Part shown: piece by piece, positions 32,355-42,054 of the stretch
Position numbering within the stretch: position 1 is the first letter of the stretch
Layout of the letters: each line of letters opens with the position of its first letter
Source: Gordonia zhenghanii
GTDB lineage: Bacteria; Actinomycetota; Actinomycetes; Mycobacteriales; Mycobacteriaceae
Assembly (NCBI RefSeq): GCF_021738965.1
Contig: NZ_JAKKOQ010000001.1
Span: 620,001 to 684,000 of the forward strand
Reading direction: 5' to 3'
Length of the DNA: 64,000 bases
Program-made: the position numbers and the translations under genes
Notes under the pieces: model-generated
What the model was told of the DNA's origin: nothing
Database searches by the model: none
The model's input: the letters and a program-made list of their open reading frames with translations, nothing else

Positions 32355-33203
32355 ATGTCGCAGCCGTCGTTCTTCACTCCGGGTGACTCAGGTCGCGCGG
32401 ACCCGACCGATTTCGCGTCGAGCCTGTGGGGCCCGGACTCGTTGAACGGTCCGGCAGTGTGCGCCCTCGCCGCGTACGCCGCCGAACGTGAGAACTCGCG
32501 CGACGGATGGCTGCCCGCCCGGTTCACCCTGGAACTGTTCAAGGCCGCTCACCGCGTCCCGACGAGCATGAGCACCGAAGTACTCCGCGACGGCCGCCGG
32601 ATCCGCGTCGTGCAAGTGCGTATCCACCAGCATGCGAGCGACGACACGACGGCGACGCTCGTCGCCCAGGGCAACGTGGTGTTCCTCAAGCAGGGCTCCA
32701 ATCCCCCGGGCGCGCGCTGGTCACGTCCCGACGAACCGATCGCCGTCCCCGAGTCGACCGACGCCGACCAGCTCACCTGGTTCTCCGACGCCGAGACGGA
32801 CTGGAGCCAGGACATGGGGTCCTTCCAGAACGGCAACCGTCGCCGCCTGTGGAGCCACCCGATCCGCGTCCTGCCCGACGAGCCGCTCACGCCGTTCCAG
32901 CGCGCCGTGATCTCGGCCGAGAGCACCAGCCTGGCCACCAACTGGGGCGAGGGCGGAATCGGATTCATCAACTGCGACCTGACGGTGGCGTTGAGCAGGC
33001 TGCCGGTCGGCGACCGGGTCGGCGTCGAGTCCGACAGTCATCTCGAGGACGCAGGCGTCTCGGTCGGCACCGCGACCTTGTTCGACAGACGAGGCCAGTA
33101 CGGCGTCGGCCTGGTGACCGCCGTCGACAACTCCCGCGCCATGATCGACTTCCAGAACGTGACGCTGCCGTCGACTTCCGCGGGCGACGACCGCAACGTC
33201 TAG
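32355..33203 (+). CDS. TesB-like acyl-CoA thioesterase family protein
   Basis: A 282-residue double-hotdog protein of the acyl-CoA thioesterase-like group. 'SLNGPAVCALAAYAAER' and 'LPARFTLELFKAAHRVP' match the first hotdog, and 'GEGGIGFINCDLTVALSRLP' with the final 'GQYGVGLVTAVDN' match the second. The family hydrolyses fatty acyl-CoAs, but no catalytic residue can be assigned with confidence. It lies 39 bp upstream of nfo on the same strand. Confidence 0.78.
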   Translation: MSQPSFFTPGDSGRADPTDFASSLWGPDSLNGPAVCALAAYAAERENSRDGWLPARFTLELFKAAHRVPTSMSTEVLRDGRRIRVVQVRIHQHASDDTTATLVAQGNVVFLKQGSNPPGARWSRPDEPIAVPESTDADQLTWFSDAETDWSQDMGSFQNGNRRRLWSHPIRVLPDEPLTPFQRAVISAESTSLATNWGEGGIGFINCDLTVALSRLPVGDRVGVESDSHLEDAGVSVGTATLFDRRGQYGVGLVTAVDNSRAMIDFQNVTLPSTSAGDDRNV

Positions 33204-33242
33204 ACACACCCGCGACCGCTCCGAACCCCATATCGTTGACTC

Positions 33243-34010
33243 ATGCGTATCGGAGCACATCTTCGCCAGGACGAGAACCCTGTCGCCACCGCGAACGAAC
33301 TCGGGATCGACATCTTCCAGATGTTCGTGACCGATCCCCAGAAGTGGAACAAGCCGGAAACCCATCCGCACGCCGAGGAGATCCGCGAGTCGCCGATCGA
33401 CGTCGTCGTGCATTCGAGCTACCAGATCAACGTCGCGAGTCTGAACAATCGGCTCCGGATGCCGTCGCGCAAAGCGGTCGAACAGCAGGCCGCTGCGGCG
33501 AAGGACCTGGGCGCCATCGGCCTCGTCGTCCACGGCGGGCATCTGCGCGACGGCGAGGACGCCGCGGAGGGATTCGCCAACTGGCGAAAGCTGTTCGAGC
33601 GGCAGGCCGACAAAGGCGGCTTCGGCGTCCCGATCCTGATCGAGAACACGGCGGGCGGATCGCACGCCATGGCCCGCACTCTCGAGTCGATCGAGCGACT
33701 GTGGGACGCCGTCGGCGACTTCGACGAGGCCGGATTCTGCCTGGACACCTGCCATGCCTGGGCGGGCGGTGAGGATCTGGTCGGGCTCACCGAGCGGATC
33801 AAGGCGATCACCGGCCGCATCGACCTGATCCACCTCAACAACTCGCGGGACGAGTTCGACTCCGGTCGCGACCGGCACGCGAACATCGAATCCGGACACA
33901 TCGCACCGGAGGTCCTCGCAGCGTTGATGAAGACGGCGGACGCACCAGGCGTCTTGGAGACCCCGTCGGACGGTGTGGCCGACGACCTCGCCTACCTGCG
34001 CAGCCATTGA
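33243..34010 (+). CDS. nfo: Endonuclease IV (deoxyribonuclease IV)
   Basis: AP endonuclease that cuts 5' to abasic sites in base-excision repair. A 255-residue TIM barrel with the three-zinc ligand set in 'LVVHGGHL', 'LIENTAGG', 'GFCLDTCHAWAGG', 'LIHLNNSRDEFDSGRDRHAN' and the final 'VLETPSDG'. Closely resembles M. tuberculosis End (Rv0670) in length and motifs. The ATG start is clear. Confidence 0.95.
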   Translation: MRIGAHLRQDENPVATANELGIDIFQMFVTDPQKWNKPETHPHAEEIRESPIDVVVHSSYQINVASLNNRLRMPSRKAVEQQAAAAKDLGAIGLVVHGGHLRDGEDAAEGFANWRKLFERQADKGGFGVPILIENTAGGSHAMARTLESIERLWDAVGDFDEAGFCLDTCHAWAGGEDLVGLTERIKAITGRIDLIHLNNSRDEFDSGRDRHANIESGHIAPEVLAALMKTADAPGVLETPSDGVADDLAYLRSH

Positions 34011-34101
34011 TCAGCGAAGAGCGCGACATCCGCTTGCATTTGTTAGCAGCACCACATCTCACACAGTTGCCTCCGCAAGGACCGAACGATAACGTGTCAA
34101 C

Positions 34102-34119
34102 TGTTACCGGCAAGTAACA
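34102..34119. promoter_or_regulatory. TTAC-N6-GTAA operator upstream of fadE5
   Basis: TGTTAC-CGGCAA-GTAACA is a perfect 6-6-6 palindrome 40 bp before the fadE5 start. The same core occurs at 45635-45652 and 48781-48798. It is a candidate site for the TetR protein encoded at 48158-48772. Confidence 0.6.
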
Positions 34120-34159
34120 TAGCCGGACAGCCTCCCAAATACCGGTTAGGAACGTTCTC

Positions 34160-35986
34160 ATGGGCCATTACAAGTCCAACCTCCGTGATCTCCAGTTCAA
34201 CCTCTTCGAGATGTACGAACTCGACAAGGTGCTCGAGTCCGGGGAGTTCGGCGATCTCGATCATGAGACCGCCGTCGACATGCTCCGCGAGGTCAAGAAC
34301 CTTGCCGAGGGCGTTATCGCCGACTCCTTCACCGACGCTGACCGCAACCCGCCGGTCTTCGACCCGAACGAGCACAGCGTCGCCATCCCCGAGAGCTTCG
34401 CGAAGTCGTACCACGCGTTCATCGAGGCCGGCTGGGACAAGGTCGGTGTCGACGAGGAACTCGGCGGCCTGCCCGCTCCGCGGTCGCTGTACTGGGCGCT
34501 GGGCGAGATGATCCTGGGCGCCAACCCGCCGGTGTTCATGTATGCAGCCGGTTCGGGCTTCTCGAACATCTTCTACGACAACGCCACCGACGAGCAGAAG
34601 AAGTGGGCCACCATCTGCGCCGAGCGCGGCTGGGGCGCCACGATGGTTCTGACCGAGCCCGACGCCGGTTCGGACGTCGGCGCGGGCACCACCAAGGCGA
34701 CTCGCCAGGAAGACGGCAGCTGGCACATCGAGGGCGTGAAGCGCTTCATCACCTCGGCCGACCAGGACATGACCGAGAACATCTTCCACCTCGTGCTGGC
34801 ACGCCCCGAAGGCGCCGGACCGGGCACCAAGGGCCTGTCGCTCTTCTTCGTTCCGAAGTTCCACTTCGACGCCGAGACCGGTGAGCTGGGCGATCGCAAC
34901 GGCGCATTCGTCACCAACGTCGAACACAAGATGGGCATCAAGGCGTCGGCCACTTGCGAGCTCAGCTTCGGCCTGCACGACGTCCCGGCCAAGGGCTGGC
35001 TCGTCGGCGAGGTCCACGCAGGCATCGCCCAGATGTTCGACGTCATCGAGCACGCCCGCATGATGGTCGGCACCAAGGCCATCTCGACGCTGTCGACCGG
35101 TTACCTGAACGCCCTCGAGTACGCCAAGGAGCGTGTCCAGGGCGCCGACCTGACCCAGATGACCGACAAGGCCGCACCGCGCGTCACCATCACCCACCAC
35201 CCGGACGTGCGTCGCGCCCTGCTCACCCAGAAGGCGTACGCCGAGGGTCTGCGGACCGTGTACCTGTACACCGCGTCGCACCAGGATCCGGCTGCTGCGG
35301 AGATCGTGTCGGGCGCCGACGCCGAGCTCGCGCACAAGGTGAACGACCTCCTGCTGCCGATCGTCAAGGGCGTCGGCTCCGAGCGCGCCTACGAGAAGCT
35401 CACCGAATCGCTGCAGACACTCGGCGGCTCGGGCTTCCTGCAGGACTACCCGATCGAGCAGTACATCCGCGACTCGAAGATCGACTCGCTGTACGAGGGC
35501 ACCACCGCGATCCAGGCGCAGGACTTCTTCTTCCGCAAGATCATCCGCGACAAGGGCCAGGCTCTGGCGCACGTCGCCGGACAGATCCAGTCGTTCATCG
35601 ACGGCGGCGAAGGCTTCGCCGACGAGCGCGCACTGCTCAAGACCGCACTGGACGACGTCCAGTCGATGGCAGCCAAGCTCACCGGCTGGCTAATGGGCGC
35701 CCAGGAGGATCCGAAGCAGCTGTACCTCGTCGGCACCGCTTCGGTCCGCTTCCTGCTGTCCGTCGGTGACCTCGTCATCGGTTGGTTGCTGCTGCGTCAG
35801 GCCGTCGTCGCACAGGCCGCGCTCGACAACGGAGCAACCGGCGACGACGTCGCGTTCTACCAGGGCAAGGTCGCCTCGGGCCGCTTCTTCGCGAAGAACA
35901 TGCTCCCGCAGCTGACCGCCGTCCGCCACATCGTCGAGAACAACGTCGACAACGAGCTCATGGAGCTCGACGAAGCCGCCTTCTGA
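34160..35986 (+). CDS. fadE5: Acyl-CoA dehydrogenase FadE5
   Basis: A flavin enzyme of fatty-acid beta-oxidation that introduces the alpha-beta double bond. At 608 residues it is the long FadE5 form. It begins '[18 protein letters not shown]', a segment typical of FadE5; '[19 protein letters not shown]' and '[12 protein letters not shown]' bind FAD and substrate, and the C-terminal part holds '[21 protein letters not shown]'. It matches Rv0244c closely. In M. tuberculosis fadE5 lies beside fadA2; here about 8 kb separates them. An operator-like palindrome lies upstream and a terminator downstream. Confidence 0.96.
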   Translation: MGHYKSNLRDLQFNLFEMYELDKVLESGEFGDLDHETAVDMLREVKNLAEGVIADSFTDADRNPPVFDPNEHSVAIPESFAKSYHAFIEAGWDKVGVDEELGGLPAPRSLYWALGEMILGANPPVFMYAAGSGFSNIFYDNATDEQKKWATICAERGWGATMVLTEPDAGSDVGAGTTKATRQEDGSWHIEGVKRFITSADQDMTENIFHLVLARPEGAGPGTKGLSLFFVPKFHFDAETGELGDRNGAFVTNVEHKMGIKASATCELSFGLHDVPAKGWLVGEVHAGIAQMFDVIEHARMMVGTKAISTLSTGYLNALEYAKERVQGADLTQMTDKAAPRVTITHHPDVRRALLTQKAYAEGLRTVYLYTASHQDPAAAEIVSGADAELAHKVNDLLLPIVKGVGSERAYEKLTESLQTLGGSGFLQDYPIEQYIRDSKIDSLYEGTTAIQAQDFFFRKIIRDKGQALAHVAGQIQSFIDGGEGFADERALLKTALDDVQSMAAKLTGWLMGAQEDPKQLYLVGTASVRFLLSVGDLVIGWLLLRQAVVAQAALDNGATGDDVAFYQGKVASGRFFAKNMLPQLTAVRHIVENNVDNELMELDEAAF

Positions 35987-36017
35987 TCGGTCCTCACCAG
36001 CCGATAAGAAGCTGAAG

Positions 36018-36050
36018 GAGAGCCCCCGCCGCAACCCGGCGGGGGCTCTC
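36018..36050 (+). terminator. Rho-independent terminator of fadE5
   Basis: A 14-bp perfect GC stem (GAGAGCCCCCGCCG, loop CAACC) followed by TTCGTTTCTC, 31 bp after the fadE5 stop codon. Confidence 0.9.
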
Positions 36051-36095
36051 TTCGTTTCTCACGAACAAATCAGCCCGGCCCTGGCGTGCCTTTCG

Positions 36096-36659
36096 CTACG
36101 TCGTATGGGCGGTCGAGACGAGGAGGACTTCGGCAGGTCCCGGCCCCGAGTTGGACACCTGATGTGACACGCGGGAGGGGAAGTGGATCGCGTCGCCGAC
36201 GCCGAGAGCCATGACATCGGAACCGATCCGCGTATTGACGCTGCCGACCAGGACGTACAGCCACTCCTCGCCGTCATGATGGGCGTCCGGAGTGTCGTCA
36301 CTACCGCTGGCGATGGTCAGATGAATCGCTTGCAGACCAGGAAACGCGCCGCTCAGCGAGGCGAGAAAGCCGTTTGCACTGGCGGTGTACACACGCTCGT
36401 CAGCGCGACTGACGTGATAGCTCGACTGGAACTGCTCGTCGACGAGTTGACTGAGCGACACCCCGAAAGCATGTGCGATCTCGATCAAGGTACCGACAGA
36501 CGGCTGGCGAGTGCCTGACTCGATTCGCGAGAGCTGCGTCGTCGACAGACCGACCTTGTCGGCCAGGCTGGCGAGCGTCCATTGGCGGTCCCTGCGGTGC
36601 TGCCCCACGCGTCGACCGATCCAACTGTCGTCACGACGTTCTCTGCCTGCCACAGTCAT
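36096..36659 (-). CDS. XRE-cupin transcriptional regulator
   Basis: A 187-residue regulator. The N-terminal lambda-repressor-type HTH spans about residues 15-70 ('WTLASLADKVGLSTTQLSRIESGTRQPS') and the C-terminal half is a cupin ('HHDGEEWLYVLVGSVNTRIG' through 'VGDAIHFPSRVSHQVSN'), the usual small-molecule sensor of this class. The start 'MTVAGRERRDD' fits the HTH boundary. It is divergent from a CynX-type transporter, which it probably controls. Confidence 0.9.
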   Translation of the reverse strand: MTVAGRERRDDSWIGRRVGQHRRDRQWTLASLADKVGLSTTQLSRIESGTRQPSVGTLIEIAHAFGVSLSQLVDEQFQSSYHVSRADERVYTASANGFLASLSGAFPGLQAIHLTIASGSDDTPDAHHDGEEWLYVLVGSVNTRIGSDVMALGVGDAIHFPSRVSHQVSNSGPGPAEVLLVSTAHTT

Positions 36660-36681
36660 CACCCTACCCCGGAATACCCAT

Positions 36682-36700
36682 GAGGTAATAATGTTGCCTC
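36682..36700. promoter_or_regulatory. Candidate operator of the XRE-cupin regulator
   Basis: GAGGTAATAATGTTGCCTC is a 7-5-7 near-palindrome (one mismatch) in the 130-bp region between the divergent regulator and transporter, 23 bp from the regulator start. The size and AT-rich centre suit an XRE dimer site. Confidence 0.45.
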
Positions 36701-36789
36701 TGCGGTTGCACGGCCGAGGTATCAGTGCCATCGTCGACTGCAACAGCGGCGGGATGACCGCCTCCTAGTCAGTCAGGAGAAGGGGCAGT

Positions 36790-38070
36790 ATGAGTGCTGA
36801 CACGAGGCGTGCGGGAACGAGGCCAACGACATTCGACCGACCTCACCACCTGACAGCCGTGGGCGCTCCGCTCGCCGTTGCTGCAGTGGTCTTGCTAGCA
36901 GTGAATCTTCGCCTGGTATTCGGCAGCTCGTCTGCCGTCATCTCTGATATTCGGACGGCATATGATCTGGGGCCCGCCAGTGCCGGCCTGCTCACCACCG
37001 GACCGGTGGCCTGCCTCGGACTGTTCAGCCCGCTGGCCCCCCGCGCGCTTCGTCATTGGTCGGTGCCGACGGTACTCACAGCGAGCCTCCTTCTGGTCGC
37101 CGCGGGTACCGCCGCACGCGGCATCGACGCGTGGGCGTACCTGCTCGCGGGAACCCTCATCGCAGGCATAGGCATCGCAGTCGCCAACGTGCTGGGCCCA
37201 GTGTTCGTCCGAGGGTACTTCGCCCACCGAATCGGCGTCATGACCGGACTGTTCACCGCACTCGTCAGTGCGTCGGCAGGTCTGGCATCGGGAGCGACTG
37301 TGCCGCTTGCCGACCACGTGTTCCACTCATGGCGGACGACGCTCCTGGCGTGGGCCCTGCCGACGACCCTCGCGGTCCTGGTCTTGGCGGCCGTCGCCAT
37401 CCGTCACCGCCGAGTGCCGACGACGTCACCGCACGGACACGCGACTGCACCGACGTCGGGGCGCCGACTCCTGCAGTCTCCGACTGCGTGGGCCGTCACC
37501 GGCTTCATGGGGGTGCAATCGCTCCTGGCGTACTCGCTCATCGCATGGCTGCCGACGTTGTATCGCGATCGTGGACTCAGCGCCGAGGCCGCAGGCCTCG
37601 TCCTCACAGTCCTCAGCCTCGCGAGCATCGCTACTGCGCTGATCGTTCCCATCGTCGCCGCACGCCTACACGATCAGCGACTGCTCGCGGTCTCAGTCGT
37701 CGCCCTCTCGGTCCTCGGCCTGACCGGAGTGCTCGTCAGCGGACAACATCTCGCACTCTGCTGGGCGGTCCTGCTCGGGCTCGGGCAAGGCGGACAGTTA
37801 TCGTTCGCGCTCGCCGCGATGAACCTCCGGGCCCGAGATGCGGCAACCGTCGCACAACTGTCCACCATGGCGCAGTCGATCGGATACCTGATCGCCGCCC
37901 TGGGACCCGTGGCCACTGGACTCCTTCACAGCGTCTCCGGCGGATGGACCGTGCCGATAGTCGCACTGACCGCGCTCATGGCTGCACTCGCCGCGTGTGG
38001 GTGGGCAGCCGGACGGCCGCACTCCATCAGCGCCGAGCCTGATGCCGTGCCCGCCCATGCCGACGGCTGA
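36790..38070 (+). CDS. MFS transporter of the cyanate/2-nitroimidazole (CynX/NimT) group
   Basis: A 426-residue, 12-TM carrier. TM1 ends in 'AVNLRLVFGSSSAVISDIR', resembling the 'N.R......V......I' signature of CynX/NimT proteins, and 'GLLTTGPVACLGLFSPLAP' follows. ATG is preceded by AGGAGAAGGGG. It is divergent from an XRE-cupin regulator. Named substrates in the group are cyanate and 2-nitroimidazole, but most members are uncharacterised. Confidence 0.83.
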   Translation: MSADTRRAGTRPTTFDRPHHLTAVGAPLAVAAVVLLAVNLRLVFGSSSAVISDIRTAYDLGPASAGLLTTGPVACLGLFSPLAPRALRHWSVPTVLTASLLLVAAGTAARGIDAWAYLLAGTLIAGIGIAVANVLGPVFVRGYFAHRIGVMTGLFTALVSASAGLASGATVPLADHVFHSWRTTLLAWALPTTLAVLVLAAVAIRHRRVPTTSPHGHATAPTSGRRLLQSPTAWAVTGFMGVQSLLAYSLIAWLPTLYRDRGLSAEAAGLVLTVLSLASIATALIVPIVAARLHDQRLLAVSVVALSVLGLTGVLVSGQHLALCWAVLLGLGQGGQLSFALAAMNLRARDAATVAQLSTMAQSIGYLIAALGPVATGLLHSVSGGWTVPIVALTALMAALAACGWAAGRPHSISAEPDAVPAHADG

Positions 38071-38079
38071 CCTTGCGAA

Positions 38080-38598
38080 CTATTCGGTGTCGAACTCGAG
38101 ATCGACCAGCAGTTCGGCGGCGATGCGCTCCAGATCGGCGCGGATCTCGGCTAGCTCCGCGCTCGGCGGGACCCGCACCTCGATCGTCGCCTCGAACAGC
38201 GTCCCGCCGGCCATGGGCGCGTCGCGGGTGCCGGTCGTCAGCTTCTCGATCGTCACTCCGCTCCGACTCAACGCCGTCGACAATTCGTGGACGATGCCCG
38301 CCCGGTCCGTCCCGAGCAGTTCGATCCGCATCGCTGACCACTCGTCGTCCTGGGAGGCTCCGCCACCGCCCGAGTGGACGGCCACCTCGAGAAGACCGTC
38401 GAGTCCGGTGACGGCCGCGACGAGCCCGTCCTCGCGTTCGGCAGGCACCGCGACGACGACGATCCCCGCGAACTTTCCGGCCAGCTGTGTGAGCTGACTC
38501 CGCTCCCAGTTTCCGCCGTTCCCCGCGACGGCGTCGGCCAACGCCGACACGAGGCCCGGACGGTCGTCACCGATCACTGACAGCACCAGATTTCGCAT
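38080..38598 (-). CDS. GcvR-like protein with two ACT domains
   Basis: A 172-residue protein with tandem ACT domains: 'VLSVIGDDRPGLVSALADAVAG' opens the first, 'RIELLGTDRAGIVHELSTALS' opens the second. ACT pairs of this kind (GcvR type) bind amino acids; in E. coli GcvR controls GcvA and the glycine cleavage system. No glycine-cleavage gene is in the window, so the partner here is unknown. Confidence 0.86.
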   Translation of the reverse strand: MRNLVLSVIGDDRPGLVSALADAVAGNGGNWERSQLTQLAGKFAGIVVVAVPAEREDGLVAAVTGLDGLLEVAVHSGGGGASQDDEWSAMRIELLGTDRAGIVHELSTALSRSGVTIEKLTTGTRDAPMAGGTLFEATIEVRVPPSAELAEIRADLERIAAELLVDLEFDTE

Positions 38599-38721
38599 GC
38601 CGCAAGCGTATCGGGCGCCGCCCCCCGGGCACCGTGCGTTCTGCAGTCAGAGGGCTTCGATAGCCTCCAGGCAGTACGAGGAGACACCGTCCGCGCGCAC
38701 GACACCCGAGGAAACGACCGA

Positions 38722-39246
38722 ATGCAGCCGCCGCAGAATCTTCACGCTCACGACATCGCGATCTGGCACACCGCCCACATCAATCAGGTCATCGAACGCG
38801 GCGACTTCAGTAGTCTGCCGCAGCTCGGCACTCCCTTCGCGCTCGCGCGGGATGAACGGGCGCTCGCCCAGGGCGTCTTTCGCCTGTACAACTTCGAGGC
38901 TGCAGGCAACGGATCGTACGTGCACCAGAACGGCTTCGTCTTCGGCACCGGCGCCGTCGGCTGGGTCAGCACTCACCACCTTCATTTCGCGACACCGTAC
39001 AAGTACTTCCAGTGGGACTTCGGCTCTATCCACTCCATGACGTTGGTGGGCCCCGGCCAGGTTCAGTTCGCGGGCCAGTCGGTAGACGGACCGATCGCGT
39101 GGATCCTCGAATCTGATTGGGCTGAACTGGCATTCACGATCTGGGCACGAGCCCGACACGCACAGCACCCGCAATTCATCACGGCCGGGTGGATCCCTCC
39201 GGGCTGGCACGAGCGCGCCGCGCACGCGGGCTGGCAGTTGTCATGA
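38722..39246 (+). CDS. Conserved-looking hypothetical protein
   Basis: A 174-residue soluble protein I do not recognise. It is rich in Trp, Phe and His ('VGWVSTHHLHFATPYKYFQWDFG', 'ITAGWIPPGWHERAAHAGW'). The alternating polar and aromatic strands suggest a beta-rich, PH- or GRAM-like fold. ATG follows GAGGAAACG. It stands between the ACT gene (divergent) and an SDR gene (convergent), and a strong terminator follows. Confidence 0.68.
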   Translation: MQPPQNLHAHDIAIWHTAHINQVIERGDFSSLPQLGTPFALARDERALAQGVFRLYNFEAAGNGSYVHQNGFVFGTGAVGWVSTHHLHFATPYKYFQWDFGSIHSMTLVGPGQVQFAGQSVDGPIAWILESDWAELAFTIWARARHAQHPQFITAGWIPPGWHERAAHAGWQLS

Positions 39247-39251
39247 AATAC

Positions 39252-39287
39252 GAATGGCCGCCGCTGTCGAGACAGCGGCGGCCATTC
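39252..39287. terminator. Bidirectional terminator between hypothetical and SDR genes
   Basis: GAATGGCCGCCGCTGTC (39252-39268) and its exact complement (39271-39287) form a 17-bp GC-rich hairpin in the gap between convergent genes. Confidence 0.82.
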
Positions 39288-39309
39288 TAGGTGTTCGGCT
39301 GGTTCCGAA

Positions 39310-40086
39310 CTACTTCGGTGGCATCCGGATGCCGCCGTCGACGCGGATCACTTCAGCGTTCATGTAGGAGTTGGTGATGAGCTCCTCGACCATCGAGGCG
39401 AGCTCGTCCGGCAGACCGAGGCGCTTCGGGAAGAGAACGCTCTCGCCGAGCTTCGCCTTGAACGCTTCCGCGTCCGGGCCTTCGCCGTAGATCGGGGTGT
39501 TGATGAGTCCGGGAGCGATGCAGTTGACGCGGATGCCGACTGCCGACAGGTCACGCGCAACCGGCAGGGTCATGCCGACGACGCCGCCCTTCGACGACGA
39601 GTACGCAGCCTGACCGATCTGGCCGTCGAACGCCGCGACGCTGGCGAGGTTGACGATCGCGCCGCGCTCACCGTTCTCGTTCGGCTCGTTACGGCTCATT
39701 GCGGTGGCGGCCAGGCGGACCGAGTCGAACGTGCCGATCAGGTTGATCGCGATGACCTTCTTGTACAGGTCCAGGTTGTGAGCGGACGCGAATTCGCCGT
39801 CACGACCGACGGTGCGCTGCGCCCAACCGATGCCAGCCGAGTTGACGACGGCCTTCAACGGGCCGAGCTCGGTGGCCTTGTTGACGGCAGCTTCGATCTG
39901 CTCGGTGTCGGTGACGTCAACGGAGACGAAGACGCCGCCGATCTCCTTGGCGAGAGCCTCGCCGTCTTCGGCCTTGAGGTCGGCGATGACGACTTTGGCG
40001 CCTCGTGCGGCGAGACGGCGGGCCGATGCCGCGCCGATGCCGGACGCGCCACCGGTGACGATTGCACTTGATCCAGTGAGTTCCAT
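39310..40086 (-). CDS. SDR-family 3-hydroxyacyl-CoA dehydrogenase (HSD10-like)
   Basis: A 258-residue short-chain dehydrogenase/reductase. The NAD loop is '[17 protein letters not shown]', Asp in '[10 protein letters not shown]' favours NAD over NADP, '[11 protein letters not shown]' is the structural motif and '[13 protein letters not shown]' carries the catalytic Tyr and Lys. '[13 protein letters not shown]' follows. The overall pattern matches 3-hydroxyacyl-CoA dehydrogenase type 2, which acts in branched-chain and fatty acid oxidation. Substrate not proven. Confidence 0.88.
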   Translation of the reverse strand: MELTGSSAIVTGGASGIGAASARRLAARGAKVVIADLKAEDGEALAKEIGGVFVSVDVTDTEQIEAAVNKATELGPLKAVVNSAGIGWAQRTVGRDGEFASAHNLDLYKKVIAINLIGTFDSVRLAATAMSRNEPNENGERGAIVNLASVAAFDGQIGQAAYSSSKGGVVGMTLPVARDLSAVGIRVNCIAPGLINTPIYGEGPDAEAFKAKLGESVLFPKRLGLPDELASMVEELITNSYMNAEVIRVDGGIRMPPK

Positions 40087-40149
40087 ATTCGGAGCTTAAC
40101 TAATCGGTGACAGGCGACACAGGGTGGGTGGCGGCGCGATCAGCGGTAG

Positions 40150-40224
40150 GGATCTCGACCCTTCGACTCGCTTCGCTCGCTCAGGACGGCGCTCCGCTCG
40201 ATCAGCGTCAGTTGGGCTCGATCA
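40150..40224. repeat. Dispersed repeat between the SDR promoter region and vanW 3' end
   Basis: The stretch contains TCTCGACCCTTCGACTCGC, then TTCGCTCGCTCAGGACGG, GCTCCGCTCGATCAGCG and GGCTCGATCAGCGGCAGCGG. The last GATCAGCG supplies the stop codon of the VanW gene (TGA, minus strand, 40222-40224). Confidence 0.7.
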
Positions 40225-41913
40225 GCGGCAGCGGACGATGGGTTCCGGAGCGTACTTCACCGTGCGGGTGTGACGGGAGATCTCGTTGCCCGACTTGTGG
40301 TCACTGATGATCCGGGTGTCCGAGGCGGTGAAACCGCCCGCGCCGCTACTCGGGACGCAGTCGTCGCCCGCCGGCACGTTCACTACTTCCGGAGAGGTCG
40401 CGTTGACTCGCGGGCCGGTCACCGAGTCGACGTCCAGCGTCTTGGTGCTCCACATCCGCACGGTGATGTTCGACGACGACCACTGCGTCTCGATGTAGAT
40501 CCCGTGCGACGTGTTGTTCGTGAACTGCAGGTCGATCAGCCCTTCGAAGACCGTCGCCTCGCGCGCTTCCGGATACCGGGAGATGTAGTAGGCGTGCTCG
40601 GTGTGGCCTGCGTCCTCGAGCCCCGCGAAGTACGCGGCGTTGTACAGAGTGGTCGCGAACTGGGAGATACCGCCACCGACGGCTTTCGACGGCCGTCCGT
40701 GGTCGATGATTCCCGACTCGACATATCCCTGAGCCGTCCCACGCGTGCCCGTGTAGCCGTTGAGCGAGAAGGTCTTTCCCGGCAGTACGACGGCGCCGTC
40801 CACCTCGTCTGCGACGAGCCGGATGTTCTCACCCGACGGTCCACTGAAACCGCCGGTGGTGAACTCGGAGACCACCTCGGTGACACCGAGCTTCCGCGCC
40901 GCGGCGGTGTCGAGCGACGGCTTACGGATCTTGTATGGGAGCTGTTCGGAACGGTCGTCGGCGAGGGCCGCCGTGGCGATCGTCGACGCCGTCTTGCGCC
41001 AGTCGACTCGGGCTCCGTCGCTCGACGGCACGACCTGGGGCGACCCACCCGACATCCGGAACGTCGCATCGACCGCCTCGGATTCGGTCGGCGCCGTGCG
41101 ATCGCCGAGTACCTTCTTGGCCTCCGCGCGGTCGACCCGCGGCTTCAGTCCGCCGCGGCCGTCGGCCACGAAGCTGACGAGTTCGCCGAGATCCCGACGA
41201 TCCACCGAGATCGTCCGACCGCGACCGTCCAGCCGGACCGGCGACGACGTGACCGTGCGAGCCTGATCGGCGACGACGGCGTCGACCGTCTGCGCTGACA
41301 CCGTCGGCGAGAACGGCTCCATGGCCAAATCGATCGGTCCGCCTGCGAGCCATTCGTCCTCGACTGAGTGCAACGCCGAGTCGCGATCGATCCGCATCCC
41401 CTTGGCCGGGTACTCGGCGACCGGCGTGATGCCGTCGAAGTGCACTCCCCCTTCGACGGCGGCCTTCTCGAGGACCGGCTTCTGTTTGTCGAGGGCGGCG
41501 TCGAACGCGGCGCGGTCGATGCGGACCACGGGATGGACGTCGCGGCGAGCGCCGAACAATGCAGACACCCTGGTGAGCGGGTTACGCGGCTGCGTCTTCA
41601 GTACGTCGAGCGTCGCGTCGACGTCGAACTTGGCGCCCAATGTCTGCGGGTCGATAGTCGCCGTCCCCGACGACGTCCGCACCGTGATCGGTCCGTGGGC
41701 GACGACGTCGAGGCGGTTCAGGATCTCCCGCGCCTGCGCATCTGTCTTATTGCCGAGATCGAATTCGGCGATGTGCACACCGCGAGCGGTCTTACCGTGT
41801 CCGAGCGCGTAGTCGAGAGCGAATCCGAGGCCGACGAGCAGGATCGCGGCGAGGAGTCCTCGCACGATCCACCATCGGGCGCCCGCGCGGCGTTCGCGTC
41901 GTCGTAATTTCAC
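40222..41913 (-). CDS. VanW family envelope protein with PG-binding repeats
   Basis: A 563-residue exported or membrane-anchored protein. One TM near the N-terminus ('WWIVRGLLAAILLVGLGFAL') is followed by two peptidoglycan_binding_4 type segments and a C-terminal VanW domain with 'VLPGKTFSLNGYTGTRG', 'AVGGGISQFATTLYNAAYFAG' and 'HAYYISRYPEAREATV'. The role of VanW proteins is unclear; they accompany vancomycin-resistance genes in some firmicutes but are widespread here. The start is GTG 41913 ('VKLRRRERR'); a TTG nine codons upstream is possible. Confidence 0.85.
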   Translation of the reverse strand: MKLRRRERRAGARWWIVRGLLAAILLVGLGFALDYALGHGKTARGVHIAEFDLGNKTDAQAREILNRLDVVAHGPITVRTSSGTATIDPQTLGAKFDVDATLDVLKTQPRNPLTRVSALFGARRDVHPVVRIDRAAFDAALDKQKPVLEKAAVEGGVHFDGITPVAEYPAKGMRIDRDSALHSVEDEWLAGGPIDLAMEPFSPTVSAQTVDAVVADQARTVTSSPVRLDGRGRTISVDRRDLGELVSFVADGRGGLKPRVDRAEAKKVLGDRTAPTESEAVDATFRMSGGSPQVVPSSDGARVDWRKTASTIATAALADDRSEQLPYKIRKPSLDTAAARKLGVTEVVSEFTTGGFSGPSGENIRLVADEVDGAVVLPGKTFSLNGYTGTRGTAQGYVESGIIDHGRPSKAVGGGISQFATTLYNAAYFAGLEDAGHTEHAYYISRYPEAREATVFEGLIDLQFTNNTSHGIYIETQWSSSNITVRMWSTKTLDVDSVTGPRVNATSPEVVNVPAGDDCVPSSGAGGFTASDTRIISDHKSGNEISRHTRTVKYAPEPIVRCR

Positions 41914-41942
41914 AGCAGTTCGATCATATGCGGATAGCAAGA

Positions 41943-41987
41943 CTCCGGCTGAACCGCCGGGTCGGGGGTCTGGCGGTTCAGCCGGAG
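41943..41987 (-). terminator. Terminator hairpin after the MFS-marR operon
   Basis: CTCCGGCTGAACCGCC (41943-41958) pairs perfectly with 41972-41987, a 16-bp stem with a 13-nt loop. On the minus strand it lies 68 bp after the marR stop and before the vanW promoter. Confidence 0.78.
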
Positions 41988-42054
41988 CTACCAGGTCTAT
42001 AGCTCCGAGTTCGATGGACGTTACACACTCGGCGAAGGTTTTTCCCGATAGACG

